A stretch of 64,000 bases of DNA, from positions 33,160-97,159 of the forward strand of contig WTPW01000357.1 in NCBI GenBank assembly GCA_009809945.1, read 5' to 3'. A model generated the notes under the pieces. The model had not been told where the DNA came from and searched no databases. It saw only the letters and a list, made by a program, of their open reading frames with translations. The position numbers and the translations under genes were made by a program. Each line of letters starts with the position of its first letter. The first letter of the stretch is position 1. Source of the stretch: Gigaspora margarita (lineage: Eukaryota > Glomeromycota > Glomeromycetes > Diversisporales > Gigasporaceae). This document shows positions 12,193-24,477 of this stretch, one piece after another.

Positions 12193-12491
12193 CTGTATAT
12201 TGCTAAAAATAAGCTATCCCCTGATTTTTTTTAAAAATCTTAAAAAACTATTAGCAGTTGCTATATAAAAAGTCTAAATTTTACTAAGTAAATATCAAAA
12301 GTGCTATTAAGTAAACTTGTTTAGGACATCAAAATACGCATATAGTAAAAATGTGGTGTCATTTGGACAACTTTTTATTAGTACATTTTTTAATTTTATT
12401 AAAAAATTCAATGTTTTGAAAATAAGCTACTCCACATTTTTTTGTGTAATTTTTTGGCCAAAAAAGGTAGCTTATTTTTGGATATATACAG
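12193..12491. mobile_element. TA-flanked MITE, 'AAATAAGCTA' family, copy 1
   Basis: 299 bp with inverted ends 'ctgtatattgctaaaaataa' and the complement of 'aaaataagctac' followed by tatccaaaa, flanked by TA (12191-12192, 12492-12493). A second member lies at 48499-48822. The TA target suggests Tc1/mariner. No coding capacity. Confidence 0.75.
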
Positions 12492-12584
12492 TAATCAACA
12501 AAATATCAGCCTATTTAAGTTTAAAAAAATAAATTAATAAAATCAGATAAATATCATTACAAAATTAATACAATTATGTAATAA

Positions 12585-12745
12585 GAGAAGTAACAAAAAT
12601 CAGGTGATTTTTTAGCATAGGAGGGGGTAAAAAATATTGAAATTATATATAGGAACCTAACCAAATCTATATTAAAAAGGGAAGAAGGGGTAGGCCTCTA
12701 ATAAAAATAATCAGGTGATTAATAACATGGCTCTAATCGATATAT
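12585..12745 (-). mobile_element. Short repeat of the 'TCACCTGATT' family, copy 1
   Basis: About 150 bp bounded by 'gtaacaaaaatcaggtgatt' and 'aatcaggtgattaataacat'. It contains 'ggtaaaaaatattgaaatta', 'aggaacctaaccaaat' and 'ggcctctaataaaaa'. Relatives lie at 25.93-26.60 kb (split), 34,562-34,712 (opposite strand) and 45,524-45,950 (carrying an insertion). The near-terminal TCACCTGATT is shared with the 3-bp-TSD element at 19,094-21,050. Confidence 0.65.
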
Positions 12746-13189
12746 ATCATCAATTATCAGTCAAATATTAGATCATTAAAAATAATTAATAATAACATAT
12801 CTATATTATCTAATAATATTTATAATTAGAAATATGAGCACTATTCAATAGAAAAGGGTGAGATCTACATTTAGATCTGATCAACAATTTCAAGAAAATC
12901 ACATTTTTTCCAATTATACTTTAGTATAAGGTTGCATGTAAAAACTTAAAAATATTTAAATAAATTATTAAATTAGTATAATTTAACATTCTAAAAAATT
13001 ATACAACCCAGAAGATTTAGATAATAATAGTTTTCTAATATTTAATTAGAGGACTTCTGAATCTTGTAGAGCTATGCATAGAAAACAATACACCAAATAT
13101 CTCAGAATCTATATTATCATCTCCCTCTGAGATAGTCTGATAATGAACTGCTACCAGATAAAACTGACACTACTAGTACTGATTTCAAT
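12746..13189. other. 5' flank of LINE 1
   Basis: It contains a diverged unit of the 121-bp repeat and 'gcactattcaatagaaaagg' (12838), which recurs inverted at about 22,470-22,495 just past the LINE's 3' tail. This pair may be the ends of an element into which the LINE went. No gene. Confidence 0.35.
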
Positions 13190-13421
13190 ACAACTCCTTT
13201 GGTAGAGGAAACTTCTACAAACCTATATTCAGATATTTCTGAAATACATGATCCACTAGCATGCTATAACAAATTCCTTTATCATTACAGATTACAAACC
13301 CTTCCTTTACTACAAACTAGGTTCATTCTTAGAATATATCCAAGAAAACTACCCTATGTACTACTCCAATCGATATATTAGAATTTCAATAAAACCTCAC
13401 CCATGAATTAGCTACTACTTC

Positions 13422-14445
13422 ATGAAAGCACATATTTATTTGCCATATGAAAATTTTTTGCCAGGTTACTTCTTTAATAATTTACATGTTTTTTACAAAC
13501 TCGAACTCAAATCATTTATCAGTTCTGACTTGAGATTCAGTAATAATAACAAGTTTCAATTACCAACTTCTATTGATGACTTTTTTTACTCCACACCTCC
13601 TACAACTCCATTACCTAATGATAGTTTACTAACTACAAATACCAATTCTCTATCTATACTAGTATATTCTTCTGAGTTCTATACAGAATCAGAAATAGTA
13701 GAGGAATCAGTAATTACTAATAACTATATAGCAAAAAATAACTATTCAATAACTACTAACAACTATATATTAAACAACAACTATACTCTACAACTTAATA
13801 TTGCTACCCACAATGTTCAGGGTTACAATACAATTACCAAGTAGCAACTTTGGGAAGAATACTATTTACAGCATAACCTACACATTATTGGTATTACAGA
13901 GACCAAAATTCATCTAACAAATCTAACAAATTCTTTAACACAAATTACTTTACCTATTACTGGTCTAGCTTAGACAACTCTGCAAAGGGCACTGCAATTA
14001 TGCTACACAACTCTATTAAATCTCATGTTTATAAAATTCTAAGCTACTCTAGAAGTGCTATTGCTATTGATCTTTATTTTAAACATGACTTTAAATTTAG
14101 AATTATCTCTATATACCTCTCATCCACAAATCAAATCTACAGAAATAATACTCAACAGGCTACAATTCAATGGATTCAGCAAGCTTTATCATCCAATATT
14201 CATCCTATTATCCTAGGAGACTTTAATATATCATCAAATTTTTTCTTTCCTTTACAACAATAATATGTATGATCTTGCTAACCATACAAATAACTTGGAA
14301 CACACTTGGACAAGTGGCTGATGCTCTAGCAAAATTGACTATATTTGGGCTTATAAATTAATAATTCCTTTTTTAACAAAATTTTTAACTCATAGTTCAA
14401 TTACATCTACTAATAGTGATCATTTAATCTTGCTTTCTCAATGGG
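13422..14445 (+). pseudogene. LINE 1 endonuclease (EEP) domain, broken
   Basis: The apurinic-type endonuclease nicks target DNA to start reverse transcription. Visible family motifs: LNIATHNVQG (13,796-13,825; the Asn), IIGITETKIHL (~13,888; the catalytic Glu), IILGDFNIS (~14,209; Asp and Asn), SKIDYIWAY (~14,326) and SDHLIL (~14,416; the SDH motif). The open pieces are 13,422-13,844 and 14,000-14,263. A TAG interrupts the frame directly after GYNTITK and a frameshift lies between the pieces. The upstream 100 residues are Asn/Ser/Thr-rich and resemble no domain I know. Confidence 0.8.
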
Positions 14446-14580
14446 TTTTTTCTTTTGCTCTATCTAACAAACTTCAATACAAAACTAGAAGCAAATGCAG
14501 AGTCTTTAACTACAAAGCAATGACCAAGAAAACTTGGAAAGAATTTTCAAATCAAATTAATCACAATCTTAGTACCTATA

Positions 14581-14784
14581 GGACCCCGAATAATCTATGT
14601 GAGGTTATATTTGAGGATCATAGTAAAAATTTTTTATGTTAGCGGTTCTAATTTAGTACATATTAGCTACATTTCAAACTTCAGGTACCAACTTTGGTAT
14701 TGTTTACCAATTTTCAAAATATAAGCTTTCAAAAAAAAATTTTTAACCCGATGCTCTCTAAAAAAAAACCAGAACCAACGCTCA

Positions 14785-14856
<72 letters not shown>

Positions 14857-15487
14857 GAAACTGACGCTCACCATTTCTGTTACCACTTTTCAAATATAAT
14901 ATTTGAAAAAATTACCCCGTTAGGGCGCTGACATTTATTAGGTAATATTTTAGGGGATGGGGAGGTCTAAAAAAATCTTACCTTAGTTAGTTAGTTAAAT
15001 TTGATTGGCTAAAATAAAATCTTACCTGGGGGTGGAGGTAAGCCCCTATAGTAAATGGATATTAGGTAATAAATGTCAGCGCCCTTACCATTCTTTTAAA
15101 TATACTTATTTTGCCCATTACCCATTTTCAAATATAACCTTTTTACCCAATACCTACTTTTCAAATATAACCTTTTTAAAAAACGGCCCTCCATTAGTAA
15201 TTTTTCAAATATGACATTATATAGATTGTTCGGGGTCCTGCCTCAGCCATAGCAACAATTACTGAAGTANTGTCCCTGCATCACCATTTTTATTACTACT
15301 TTTCAAATATTACATTTAAAAACCTTACCCCGGTAGCATTCTTTCAAATATACTCATTTTGCCCATTACCCATTTTCAAATATAACCTTTTTACCCAATA
15401 CCTACTTTTCAAATATAACCTTTTGAAAAAATGGCCCTCCGTTAGCGATTTTTCAAATATGATATTATATAAATTGTTCAGGGTTCT
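14581..15487. mobile_element. MULE-type non-autonomous element in LINE 1 (9-bp TSD)
   Basis: 907 bp flanked by exact gtacctata (14,572-14,580 and 15,488-15,496). The ends are inverted: 'ggaccccgaataatctat' on the left and 'atttatataa..ttgttcagggttct' complement on the right. The interior holds long poly-A runs (~14,787-14,853) and two direct copies of a block with 'cattttcaaatataacc' and 'acctacttttcaaatataac' (about 15,115-15,240 and 15,350-15,487). An internal copy of the end (ttcggggtcct, ~15,229) suggests partial tandem duplication. A 9-bp TSD fits Mutator-like elements. Confidence 0.85.
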
Positions 15488-17463
15488 GTACCTATAATAT
15501 ACTCTTTATTTCCCATACTAATAGCTCTTTAGAAAAGTTATGCCATCAAATTCAAACTAGTATTATTCAGGCAGGAGTTCAGATCATTCCTAACAAAAAA
15601 TTCATTGTCCACAACTTTTATTACACATTTGCACCCAAGGCAACAGAGCTGTATAATAATTTTAAAACAATTAGCAGTATTATATATCAAACTAAAAACC
15701 TTATACATAATAATTTGCCTATCCCATCTGATCTTAATAACAAAATTCAATATATTAACCAAAAACACAATTTTCAAATAAATCTCCTACCCTCTAACAA
15801 ACAATACTTAGCACAATGGATCTTAGATACAAAACAGATCTGAAAAATTTTATATAATGCTCACAATCTTGAAAATGCAAAATTCCTAAAAGAACACATC
15901 AATACTGCTATTTTTAACAGATGTGATAAACTTTTACCAATTCTACCAAAATAATCAATAGCATTCTTAACTGCTATACAGATCCTGTTTATTTTGATAA
16001 TATCAAAACAAACAATGATCTAATTACAGACCCTATACAAATTAAAAGCCATATACAACAATACTTTCAACAATGGACTTCATACCAGCCTTATAACCAA
16101 GAAATCTTCAACTAGCAATGGCATAATGACTGCTTACTACTACAATCTGTAAACTCTCAATAGTACTTTACTGCACTTGATCCTATAATATTAGAAGAAA
16201 TAACATGTACTATTAATCAACTATCTAACAATAAGCCATGTGGACCATCTGGAATTAGCTATGAAGTGCTAAAACATATTGGTCCTAATGCACTATTAGC
16301 TATTGCTACTCTTCTTAGCAAATGTTTATCTACTGGACATATTCCTAAACAATGAAAAGATGGTCGCATTTTTTCAATTTCTAAAAAACAAACATTTGAT
16401 GGCAATTTGCACAATACTCAACCTATTAGCCTTATTGAACATATTAAAAAAGTCTATACTAAAATTTTTACCAATCGCCTTAATAGCATATTTACAAAAC
16501 ACAAAATTTTAAATCCTTATAACTTTATTGCTTTACCTGGCAATAGTATTAACATTCCTATTCATATACTTAATAACTTTATTGAGAATGCTACATGCAA
16601 CAAATGGGAAATATAGATACTATTACAGGATATGAGCAAAGCTTATGATTCTGTAAACTTAGATGTTTTTACTAAAGCACTCTATACTTACTGATCTTCT
16701 TACTAATCACTCTAACCAAGTCATAACAAACTTTGGACTAACACCACCTTATCCTGTACAAGTTAGAATAGATCAAGGAGAAACAATTTCCCTACTTTTT
16801 TGGTGCATCTATTATGTTCCTCTTATTCACAAAATATCTACATCCTATTTAGGATATACAGCCTCAACTACCTGGACATCTCATATACTACAACCTAACT
16901 CACATAAGATACAAATTTCAGCATCAGTTTTAGCATATATGGATGATACCCTATGGCTTGCCCAATCTTTTCAACAATTGCAACAAATTTTACAAACAGC
17001 TGAATCCTTTTACACAATAACACAAATAAAAGTTAATCCACAAAAATCTATACTTACATCTAATACTAAATATGTACTGCAATTACCCTTTATGAACTCT
17101 ACTATTTCTACTCAGCTACCAAATGTGCCTTTTAAATTCCTAGGATGCTAGTTCATAGCAAATCTTAAATATAACATACAATCTAAATTAATCCTTCAAG
17201 AAATTTTTGACTTGGTCAATATATTACAAACTAAACAAATTACTAACAAACAGGCTACTTATATTATTAAAACTGTATTATTATCTATTTTAGAATACTG
17301 CATTCACAATATAGTCCTTTTACAAACTATATGCAACAAAATCTTGTCCAAATACTTAACAATTGCAAAACACAAAGCCAAACTCCCTAGAACAACACCT
17401 AATAGCACTATGCTTAACCATAATATATATAGCATCAAAAATATCTGGAATATCCAACTTTAG
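15488..17463 (+). pseudogene. LINE 1 reverse transcriptase domain, broken
   Basis: Copies element RNA into DNA at the nick. Visible RT blocks: NKPCGPSGISYEVLKHIG (~16,228-16,280), PISLIEHIKKVYTKIFTNRL (~16,422), QDMSKAYDSVNLD (~16,625; first catalytic Asp), a degenerate QGETISLLFW (~16,775; normally QG.SPLL) and AYMDDTLWLAQSF (16,933-16,971), the YMDD box holding the two other aspartates, followed by VNPQKS and FKFLG. The longest frame is 16,663-17,151. Several stops and frame changes, for example TGA at 16,354-16,356 and TAG at 16,614-16,616. The thumb region continues to about 17,460. Confidence 0.85.
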
Positions 17464-18406
17464 CATCATATCTCTAATTTTCTTACTAGACTTAATAACC
17501 AAGATCTTCTTGGTACAAGTAAACATATTAGACTACAACAACTACAAAACAATCTTTGGTCTACTATTAATATTCTTGCACATCCTAATCCAATAATTGA
17601 TGGAACCAACAAACATACTACAACTTTTAAAATAATACAACTATTAAAACATCTAAATCTTACAATTACTATCAATTCCAATTTTTCATTACCACATACT
17701 ATTAACCACCCTTACAAACCATTAGAAGATATTCTCAATACACATTCACTTTATTCAATATTTAAACAACAATTATGGAAAAAAAGAATTCTGTATATAG
17801 AACAACTAACTTCACCTAACAATTCTATACTCCTAGCTTGGCAACACATCTCACCAAGAGTAAATTATTTACCAACTAGCAAATAGCCAAAATGGTTTTC
17901 TGTATTAGAAAATACTATTTTGGCTAATTATACTACTCGAACTATACAATTACCTTCAGTCAACTCTCTAGCTTTTTATACTGGCCATTATACTACTAAA
18001 TCTAATACTTGGCTAATTATATATCTTGATAACAATATTATTATTGGTAAAGCCCACAGGTTTAACTCAGATTCTAATACTATTTCAATTACACACTAGC
18101 TACCAAACTTTGACTACCAGCTTACAGAACTATATCCTGCACTAGATATTACCTGTACACCTTGCTTGGAATGCAACTTTAACTCCTTTCATATTCAAAA
18201 ACATTGTACCTTTAATATTTCTGCTACTCTATCTACCAACTTTCTAGAAAGAAAAAACTATACTTCATCTTCTAACAAACTGAACCTTTATGCAAATTAC
18301 CTTGATCTTTTATACTCAATTGCTCATTATAATCCAAGCTATATTTCACTACTACCCACTATTCCAATATATAGTAATCCAATTTATGAAATATTTACTA
18401 CCAACT
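17464..18406 (+). pseudogene. LINE 1 connector between RT and RNase H, decayed
   Basis: The frame shifts several times, but the stretch aligns by eye with LINE 2 from 38,270 to 39,240. Both have 'atcaaaaatat.tgg.atat.caactt', a 'tggcaacacatctcaccaag'-like word (LINE 2: tggaaacacatctcaccaag) and, near the end, 'aattaccttgatcttttatac' versus 'aatcatctggacctcatctac'. It encodes the poorly conserved connector seen in this LINE clade; function unknown. Confidence 0.65.
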
Positions 18407-18689
18407 AGGGTTCCTCAAATTCAAATCAAATCAAATATTGGGTCAATTTGAATTTGATCAAATCAAATTGACCCTGATTTGAATTTGATTTGATTAAAAT
18501 ATTTGTATTTGAATTTGATTTGAATTTGAATTTTTATAGTAATTTTCAAAACAAATCAAATATTTATTAAATCAAATCAAATTTGATCAGATTTGAATTT
18601 GATCAAATCAAATATAGTCAAATTTGAATTTGAATTTAATCAAATATTTGATTCAAATATTTGAAGTTCGAATCAAATTGTGGAACCCT
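18407..18689. mobile_element. MITE made of TTTGAA/ATTTGAT words in LINE 1 (9-bp TSD)
   Basis: About 283 bp with ends agggttcctcaaat and the complement of attgtggaaccct, flanked by actaccaac at 18,397-18,405 and 18,690-18,698. The interior is almost only permutations of 'caaatttgaatttgat' and its complement, so either strand can fold into many hairpins. The 9-bp TSD fits Mutator-like elements. It sits just before the RNase H domain. Confidence 0.85.
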
Positions 18690-19093
18690 ACTACCAACCA
18701 AGCCTCCAAGCTACTTTACCAACTCATCTTAACTAACTCTACTCAATCTGAATTTATATTCTATACTGATAAATTAGTTAAAAATATTTCTACAGAGCAA
18801 TGCACTATGGGCATTGGATGAACACAATTGCTAATAACTAAATGATCCAAAATTTTACAGCCCAAATTCAATTTTGGCTATCATTATACAAAACTGAGCT
18901 AGTGTCAATACTTTCTGCTATTAGCATATGCTTATGCCATAGTACTATTTATATCTATACAGACTCACAATCAATTATTTCTAAATATTTTAAACTTATA
19001 TCTAAACCACTATCTGCTTACAAAATCTTTTCTTATAACTATTGGCCAATTTGGCACATACTTCTTAATCTTATCAAATCTTATTTATATCAA

Positions 19094-21050
19094 GGGGAGC
19101 GCCATTTATCAGGTGATTAGGGTCTACTAAGTAACTACCCCCTACCCCCACCTGATAATAAATACTGCAATTTGATTGGCTAAAATTTTTTAAAATTTTA
19201 AAAAAATTTTAAAATTTAATATTAAATAAAATTCGAACCAACGATCCGTTTTGGATGATTTTACTACCAAAATGTTCGTCTCAATGCGACGATTCCAACG
19301 AGCCTAAAATCGTCAAAATCCATTCACTGGATCCCAAGATCGTTATAAATTTGTATTGCTTTAATTATATTAGTTTTGTATATATTAAAAACTATTTTTA
19401 AAGTTCTTATAAAATTTAACATTGAATAACTTGTGAACCAGTAATCCGTTTTAGATGATTTTACTACCAAAATNNNNNNNNNNNNNNNNNNNNNNNNNNN
19501 NNNNNNNNNNNNNNNNNNNNNNNNNNNNNNNNNNNNNNNNNNNNNNNNNNNNNNNNNNNNNNNNNNNNNNNNNNNNNNNNNNNNNNNNNNNNNNNNNNNN
19601 NNNNNNNNNNNNNNNNNNNNNNNNNNNNNNNNNNNNNNNNNNNNNNNNNNNNNNNNNNNNNNNNNNNNNNNNNNNNNNNNNNNNNNNNNNNNNNNNNNNN
19701 NNNNNNNNNNNNNNNNNNNNNNNNNNNNNNNNNNNNNNNNNNNNNNNNNNNNNNNNNNNNNNNNNNNNNNNNNNNNNNNNNNNNNNNNNNNNNNNNNNNN
19801 NNNNNNNNNNNNNNNNNNNNNNNNNNNNNNNNNNNNNNNNNNNNNNNNNNNNNNNNNNNNNNNNNNNNNNNNNNNNNNNNNNNNNNNNNNNNNNNNNNNN
19901 NNNNNNNNNNNNNNNNNNNNNNNNNNNNNNNNNNNNNNNNNNNNNNNNNNNNNNNNNNNNNNNNNNNNNNNNNNNNNNNNNNNNNNNNNNNNNNTTTGGC
20001 GCAGTGCCTAATTCGGCGCACTAAAGATCACTAATGATATCTTGTGAACCACTGATCAAATTATAAGATTTTGGTACCATTCGATTCGTCACGATGAGAC
20101 GAGTCAGATGGTACTAAAATTATGCGATTATGATCGATAGTTCGCAAGTTATCATCATTTAATCAAAATAACCTGTGTAAAGCAAAATTTGAAATCAACA
20201 TAAAATCGTTGATAAATTTTGACAGACTGGTCCGTTTTGATGATTTTACCACCAAATTAACCGCCTTGAAGAGACGATTCCAACGAGCCCAAAATCGTTA
20301 AAATCTAATTACAGGATCACAAGATCGTTAAAGATTTTCTTATTATTTGATGAAAATTAGATTAGTTAAACTAATTAATTTTTATTCAAAGTAATACAAA
20401 AATCCTAATGATCTTGTGATCCCGTGATTGGATTTTAACGATTTTGAGCTCGTTGGAATCGTCTCTTCAAGGCGGACATTTTGGTAGTAAAATCGTCAAA
20501 AACGGACCGGTCTATCAAAATTTATCTACGATTTTGTACTAATTTTCTAAGATTATATATAAAATAGGTTATTTGGGTTAAATGATAATATCTTGTGAAC
20601 TATCGGTCAGAATAATATGATTTGGTACCATTCGATTCNTCTCGATGAGACGAATCGAATGGTACCAAAATCACGTGATNCTGATCANCAGTTCGTAAGA
20701 TATCGTTAGTGNGCCNAATTAGGCACTGCGCCANATTAGGNATATCTANCTTATACAAAACTAATATAATTAAAGCAATACAAATTTATAACGATCTTGG
20801 GATCCAGTAATTGGATTTTGATGATTTTAGGCTCGTTGGAATCGTCTCATTGAGACGAACAGTTTGGTAGTAAAATCATTCAAAACGAATCATTAGTTCA
20901 AATTTTATTTAATATTAAAGTTTAAAAATTTTTTAAAATTTTAAAAAATTTTAAAAAATTTTAGCCAATCAAAAGTTATTTACTATTAGGACCTGATAAT
21001 TTTCTGACCCCCCACCCACCTAAAAAATCAGGTGATAAATGGCGCTCCCC
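19094..21050. mobile_element. Foldback DNA element with 3-bp TSD, inserted in LINE 1 RNase H
   Basis: 1,957 bp including a 521-base gap. Ends: ggggagcgccatttatca and its exact complement, flanked by CAA (19,091-19,093; 21,051-21,053). Inside are repeated palindromic modules: 'cgattccaacgagcc' with 'actaccaaa' (five or more copies in both orientations) and 'ggtaccattcgattcgtctc' head-to-head with its complement (~20,070-20,115; ~20,620-20,665). A 3-bp TSD fits PIF/Harbinger or CACTA; the ends do not read CACTA. A smaller element whose ends carry 'gcgcagtgcctaattcggcgc' or its complement (~19,995-20,735) appears nested within it. No coding region. Confidence 0.8.
19474..19994. other. Assembly gap (521 N)
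   Basis: Unknown bases inside the foldback element. The gap falls between inverted copies of the palindromic modules, where short-read assembly commonly fails. Open frames that run through it have no meaning. Confidence 1.
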
Positions 21051-21204
21051 CAACTACATTTACACAAAGTAAGAGCACATAGTGATAATATAGCTAATAA
21101 CTTAGCACAACAACATTTATCAGCACCTGTTCTTTTACTTAACTACAACAATATCTACAATCCTTTATTTGCACTTCAATATAAACAATACTATATAGAA
21201 CAAC

Positions 21205-21314
21205 TATAGATGCTGGTGAAATGTGGTGAAATGTAGTGAAATCATTTCACTACTATTGGTGAAATTGGTGGTGAATTGGTGAAATTGGTGAAATTAATTT
21301 CACCAGCATCTATA
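21205..21314. mobile_element. 110-bp hAT-type MITE in LINE 1 (8-bp TSD)
   Basis: Ends tatagatgctggtgaaat and its perfect complement, flanked by exact agaacaac at 21,197-21,204 and 21,315-21,322. The interior is runs of ggtgaaat/attggtg plus a central complementary pair (gtagtgaaatcatttcactac) that folds on itself. An 8-bp TSD is typical of hAT elements. Confidence 0.9.
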
Positions 21315-22398
21315 AGAACAACCTACTCAATGCACAATTAAAAATTTCTGTAATGCTCATACAATTTCAATATGGTTATCTCAACGCCATATAGAAAACA
21401 TTATACCAATATCACACCAAATTGATTGGACACTACGTGGCTTTTCCTAAACAACAATCATAAAAGATCATACAACTATACTAACTTTCAATTAAGCAAT
21501 TCCAAAACATTCTGCATTAAAACCCTTTTTAATATTTTACCTACTCTAGCACATTTACACTATCTCTACCCTACTATATTTAATAAAACTCATATATTAC
21601 CTGTAACAAACACAAACAAAATCACTATTGGTTAATTTGCCCCAATAACAACATATTGCTTTCTATTATTTAACAAGCAATAAAAGATACTTTTATACAA
21701 CAAGTATTAGATATCTCAGTTACAAAACTATCTGCACTATATTATAACTTAATTCATCATTATTGTCTCTCTTTTATGCAACCACCAACTTCTATCTCTC
21801 CTTCAATTTATTCAACATTACAAGGTTTTATCCCTATACCAATTATTAATACTATTACTCAAACTAATACTTCTAACAAAATTGCAATACAACTTACTAT
21901 TACTTTACTATCTAAAATATCACAAAATATATATAATCAATTATGGAAACCTTATTGTACCAAATTAGCAAACTGGAAAAAAGTTAATAATATTCAACTA
22001 CAACATACTACATACTATTCTGCAAGTACCCAATTATCCTATATCCATACCTTCTATACTTATAGTTGCACCTGTAGCATGTCTGATCAACAATACAATG
22101 ATATTAATAACAGGTGCCCTTCTGTTGAACTTGCAATCAGTAAAATTGAAATTTGGTTATACAACTGGATCAAGTTTAGTACCTCTACAAACTCTATTTT
22201 ACATATCCAAATTTAGGTAAGTTTTAATCACTCTAGTAAGTTTAGGTTGCAAATTAGCTAAGTAGTATTACTATTTACAGTCTGAGTCTTAATTCTTGTA
22301 AATATAATTTGTAATTCATAGAACTCCTAGATGTTTTATTTTCAAATTATTATTAATAAAGACAGAGGCAAAACCTTATCTTAACACCAAAAAAAAAA

Positions 22399-24470
22399 AT
22401 ATATATATACATCTGTTTGTGCTTTATTAAAATAAGCCAATAAAAATTTTTAGCCAAAAAAGTTCTCTCCCCTTTCTATTGAACAGTGCCCATATATCAT
22501 TAGCCTGATTGTTGTTAATTATATTAACAGTTAATATACATGTATCTTCTTTTATTTGGATTAATTTTAAAATTTAATATAATTATCAATATATTAGCAT
22601 AATATCATAGGCTGATATATTGATGATTATATTAGTTAGTAAAGAATCTTATATCTGATTTAAGGGTAGGGGTATAAATTGCAAATTACATATAAAATTC
22701 GTGGTATTGATTTATTCTTTTTAAAATTTTGTAAAATTTTTTTAAACAAATCGTTTTTGAACTATTATATAAAATTATAGAGCAGGTTTTTCTAATTCTA
22801 AAAATAGCAAATTTATTAAAATTGGTTGAATATTCGTCAAGTTATGATGATTTAAATTTTAGTTGTCAAAAGTTGTTTACAAAATCATATGATGATCATA
22901 TAATAATGACCAACCAAAATTAACCATTTTGTATAACTAGAGGAAATTTGGCCAACTGGAAGAAACTTTATAATATATAGAAGTATAATTTTTTTAAATA
23001 TATACTTTATTAAAATTTTACTATTATATAACATGCATTTTGTTCTATATATTATAAAATTTTAGTCAAATTTGGTTACGACTATGAAAAGTTTTATTAG
23101 TAGCACATTTTTAATTTCTATATAAATCTCAATGTACTACTGAAATTATATAATAAATAATCTACATACCCCTACCCTTAATAATATTCATTTTTATACA
23201 TTTTGCCTTAATATCGTTCTATCATATTAAAAAATTTTGACCTGTAAAATAATCTTAGACTTAAAGTTTATAATGAATTTATATGTTTTTATTATAATTT
23301 TATTATAAACTTAATACTCATATATCAACAGATATTATATATTTTCTGGCTGTTATAACTAAAATAGAGCTTATTTTATATCTAAAATTTTTTGAAAAAA
23401 ACCTTTAATAGTGCAAAAAAAGATCCATTTAGTATATTTGTAAGCATTTTATTATTCTTGAGATAGCTTACCAGTTTATAAGTTAAATTTTTTATAAAAT
23501 TTGAGTAATTAATATAAATATTGTTGTCTGGCTTTTTTACTTTATATTTTCTCTTATTTTGTATATTTTGTTATTTTATTATTAGTTAATAGTTTTTGTT
23601 TAAATTTTTGTTTGAGTTTTAGTTTTATTTAATTCATTTAGTTTGTTTAGTATTTGTTTAGTTCTAGTTTTGTTATAGTTTTTGATTTATTTAATTCATT
23701 TAGATTGTTTAGTATTTGTTTAGTTCTAGTTTTGTTATAGTTTTTGATATGTTTAGATTTTTATTTTAGTTAGATTAATCAGATAATTACTAATCTCTAA
23801 AATATTAATAGCTAAAAGTATAATTATCTGTTATTGGTAATCTCATTAAGGATAATACATAAACATAATACATTTGATTTAAAATAGCATAGATTTAAAT
23901 TTTTATTAATAACTCTCTATAAAATTTATTGCCAATAATTCTTGGTTTTTAAGCTTTTAAATAAAAAAATATTAAGTTATTATGACTTCTTATTGATAAA
24001 AACCAACTACTCAAACTTACTCTACTAATTGTTAAAAAATTAGTAATATGTGTAATATTTTCATTTGTTACTATGCAATGTAGATCAAAAAAATATCATC
24101 ATGTGGTGCTACTATGCAAGCATATAACCCACTATTATTGGTAAAAATGTAATCAATAATCTTCTTAGTTGCTTATATGAGAAAATGTTTTATTCATACA
24201 GAAATATAATTAACGATTTCTTTAATTATCTGAATAATATTAATAGCAATTACTTTATCAAAGACCATAGCAATAAAATATATTTTTTCATCAAAATTAA
24301 GAATTTTTAGTAATACAAGACAGGGGCTATTATGAAAGCAGTTTAAATTTGAATTTTTTTTATCTAATTATTTCAGTAAACTCGTACAAACAGAAATATA
24401 AAGTCATAATTGTGGTCACATAATTAAAAAAAAACTCAAAATCAGTTCAAAAATTGTTTTTATAATATCT
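22399..24470. other. AT-rich DNA with one tandem duplication
   Basis: No gene is supported. At about 23,624-23,747 a ~62-bp unit (ttatttaattcattta, then gtttagtatttgtttag, then ttctagttttgttatag) occurs twice in a row. The rest is AT-rich without recognisable elements. Confidence 0.4.
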
Positions 24471-24477
24471 AAATCTC

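Larger units (their letters stand above)
18690..22215 (+). pseudogene. LINE 1 RNase H and C-terminal domain, split by two insertions
   Basis: RNase H removes RNA from the RNA-DNA hybrid. Visible motifs: FIFYTDKLVKN (~18,752; first Asp), a KTELVSILSAI stretch (~18,888; Glu), IYIYTDSQSIISKY (~18,945; second Asp), then, after the 1,957-bp insertion 19,094-21,050, KVRAHSDNIANNLAQQHL (~21,067; the His and last acidic segment). A second, 110-bp insertion follows at 21,205. The C-terminal region (21,326-22,215) is open only in pieces (21,426-21,635; 21,776-22,216) and corresponds to LINE 2 from about 39,800 to 40,600. Confidence 0.75.
13190..22398 (+). mobile_element. LINE 1: decayed non-LTR retrotransposon with four nested insertions
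   Basis: Plus-strand order: a possible ORF1 remnant (13,199-13,840), an endonuclease/exonuclease/phosphatase domain, reverse transcriptase with YMDD, RNase H, a C-terminal domain and a 3' UTR ending 'aataaagacagaggcaaaac' and an A-rich tail (~22,388-22,398). Removing the four inserts (14,581-15,487; 18,407-18,689; 19,094-21,050; 21,205-21,314) leaves about 5.95 kb. Many stops and frameshifts; not active. The same 3' tail (aataaaga.a.gagcaag) ends LINE 2 and the tail at 26.4 kb, so all belong to one clade. The exact 5' end and the LINE's own TSD were not found. Confidence 0.85.

Noticed and set aside
19455-20024. Long open frames across the N gaps at 19.5-20.0 kb and 51.8-52.2 kb
   Set aside because: They consist almost wholly of unknown residues and exist only because N codons are not stops.
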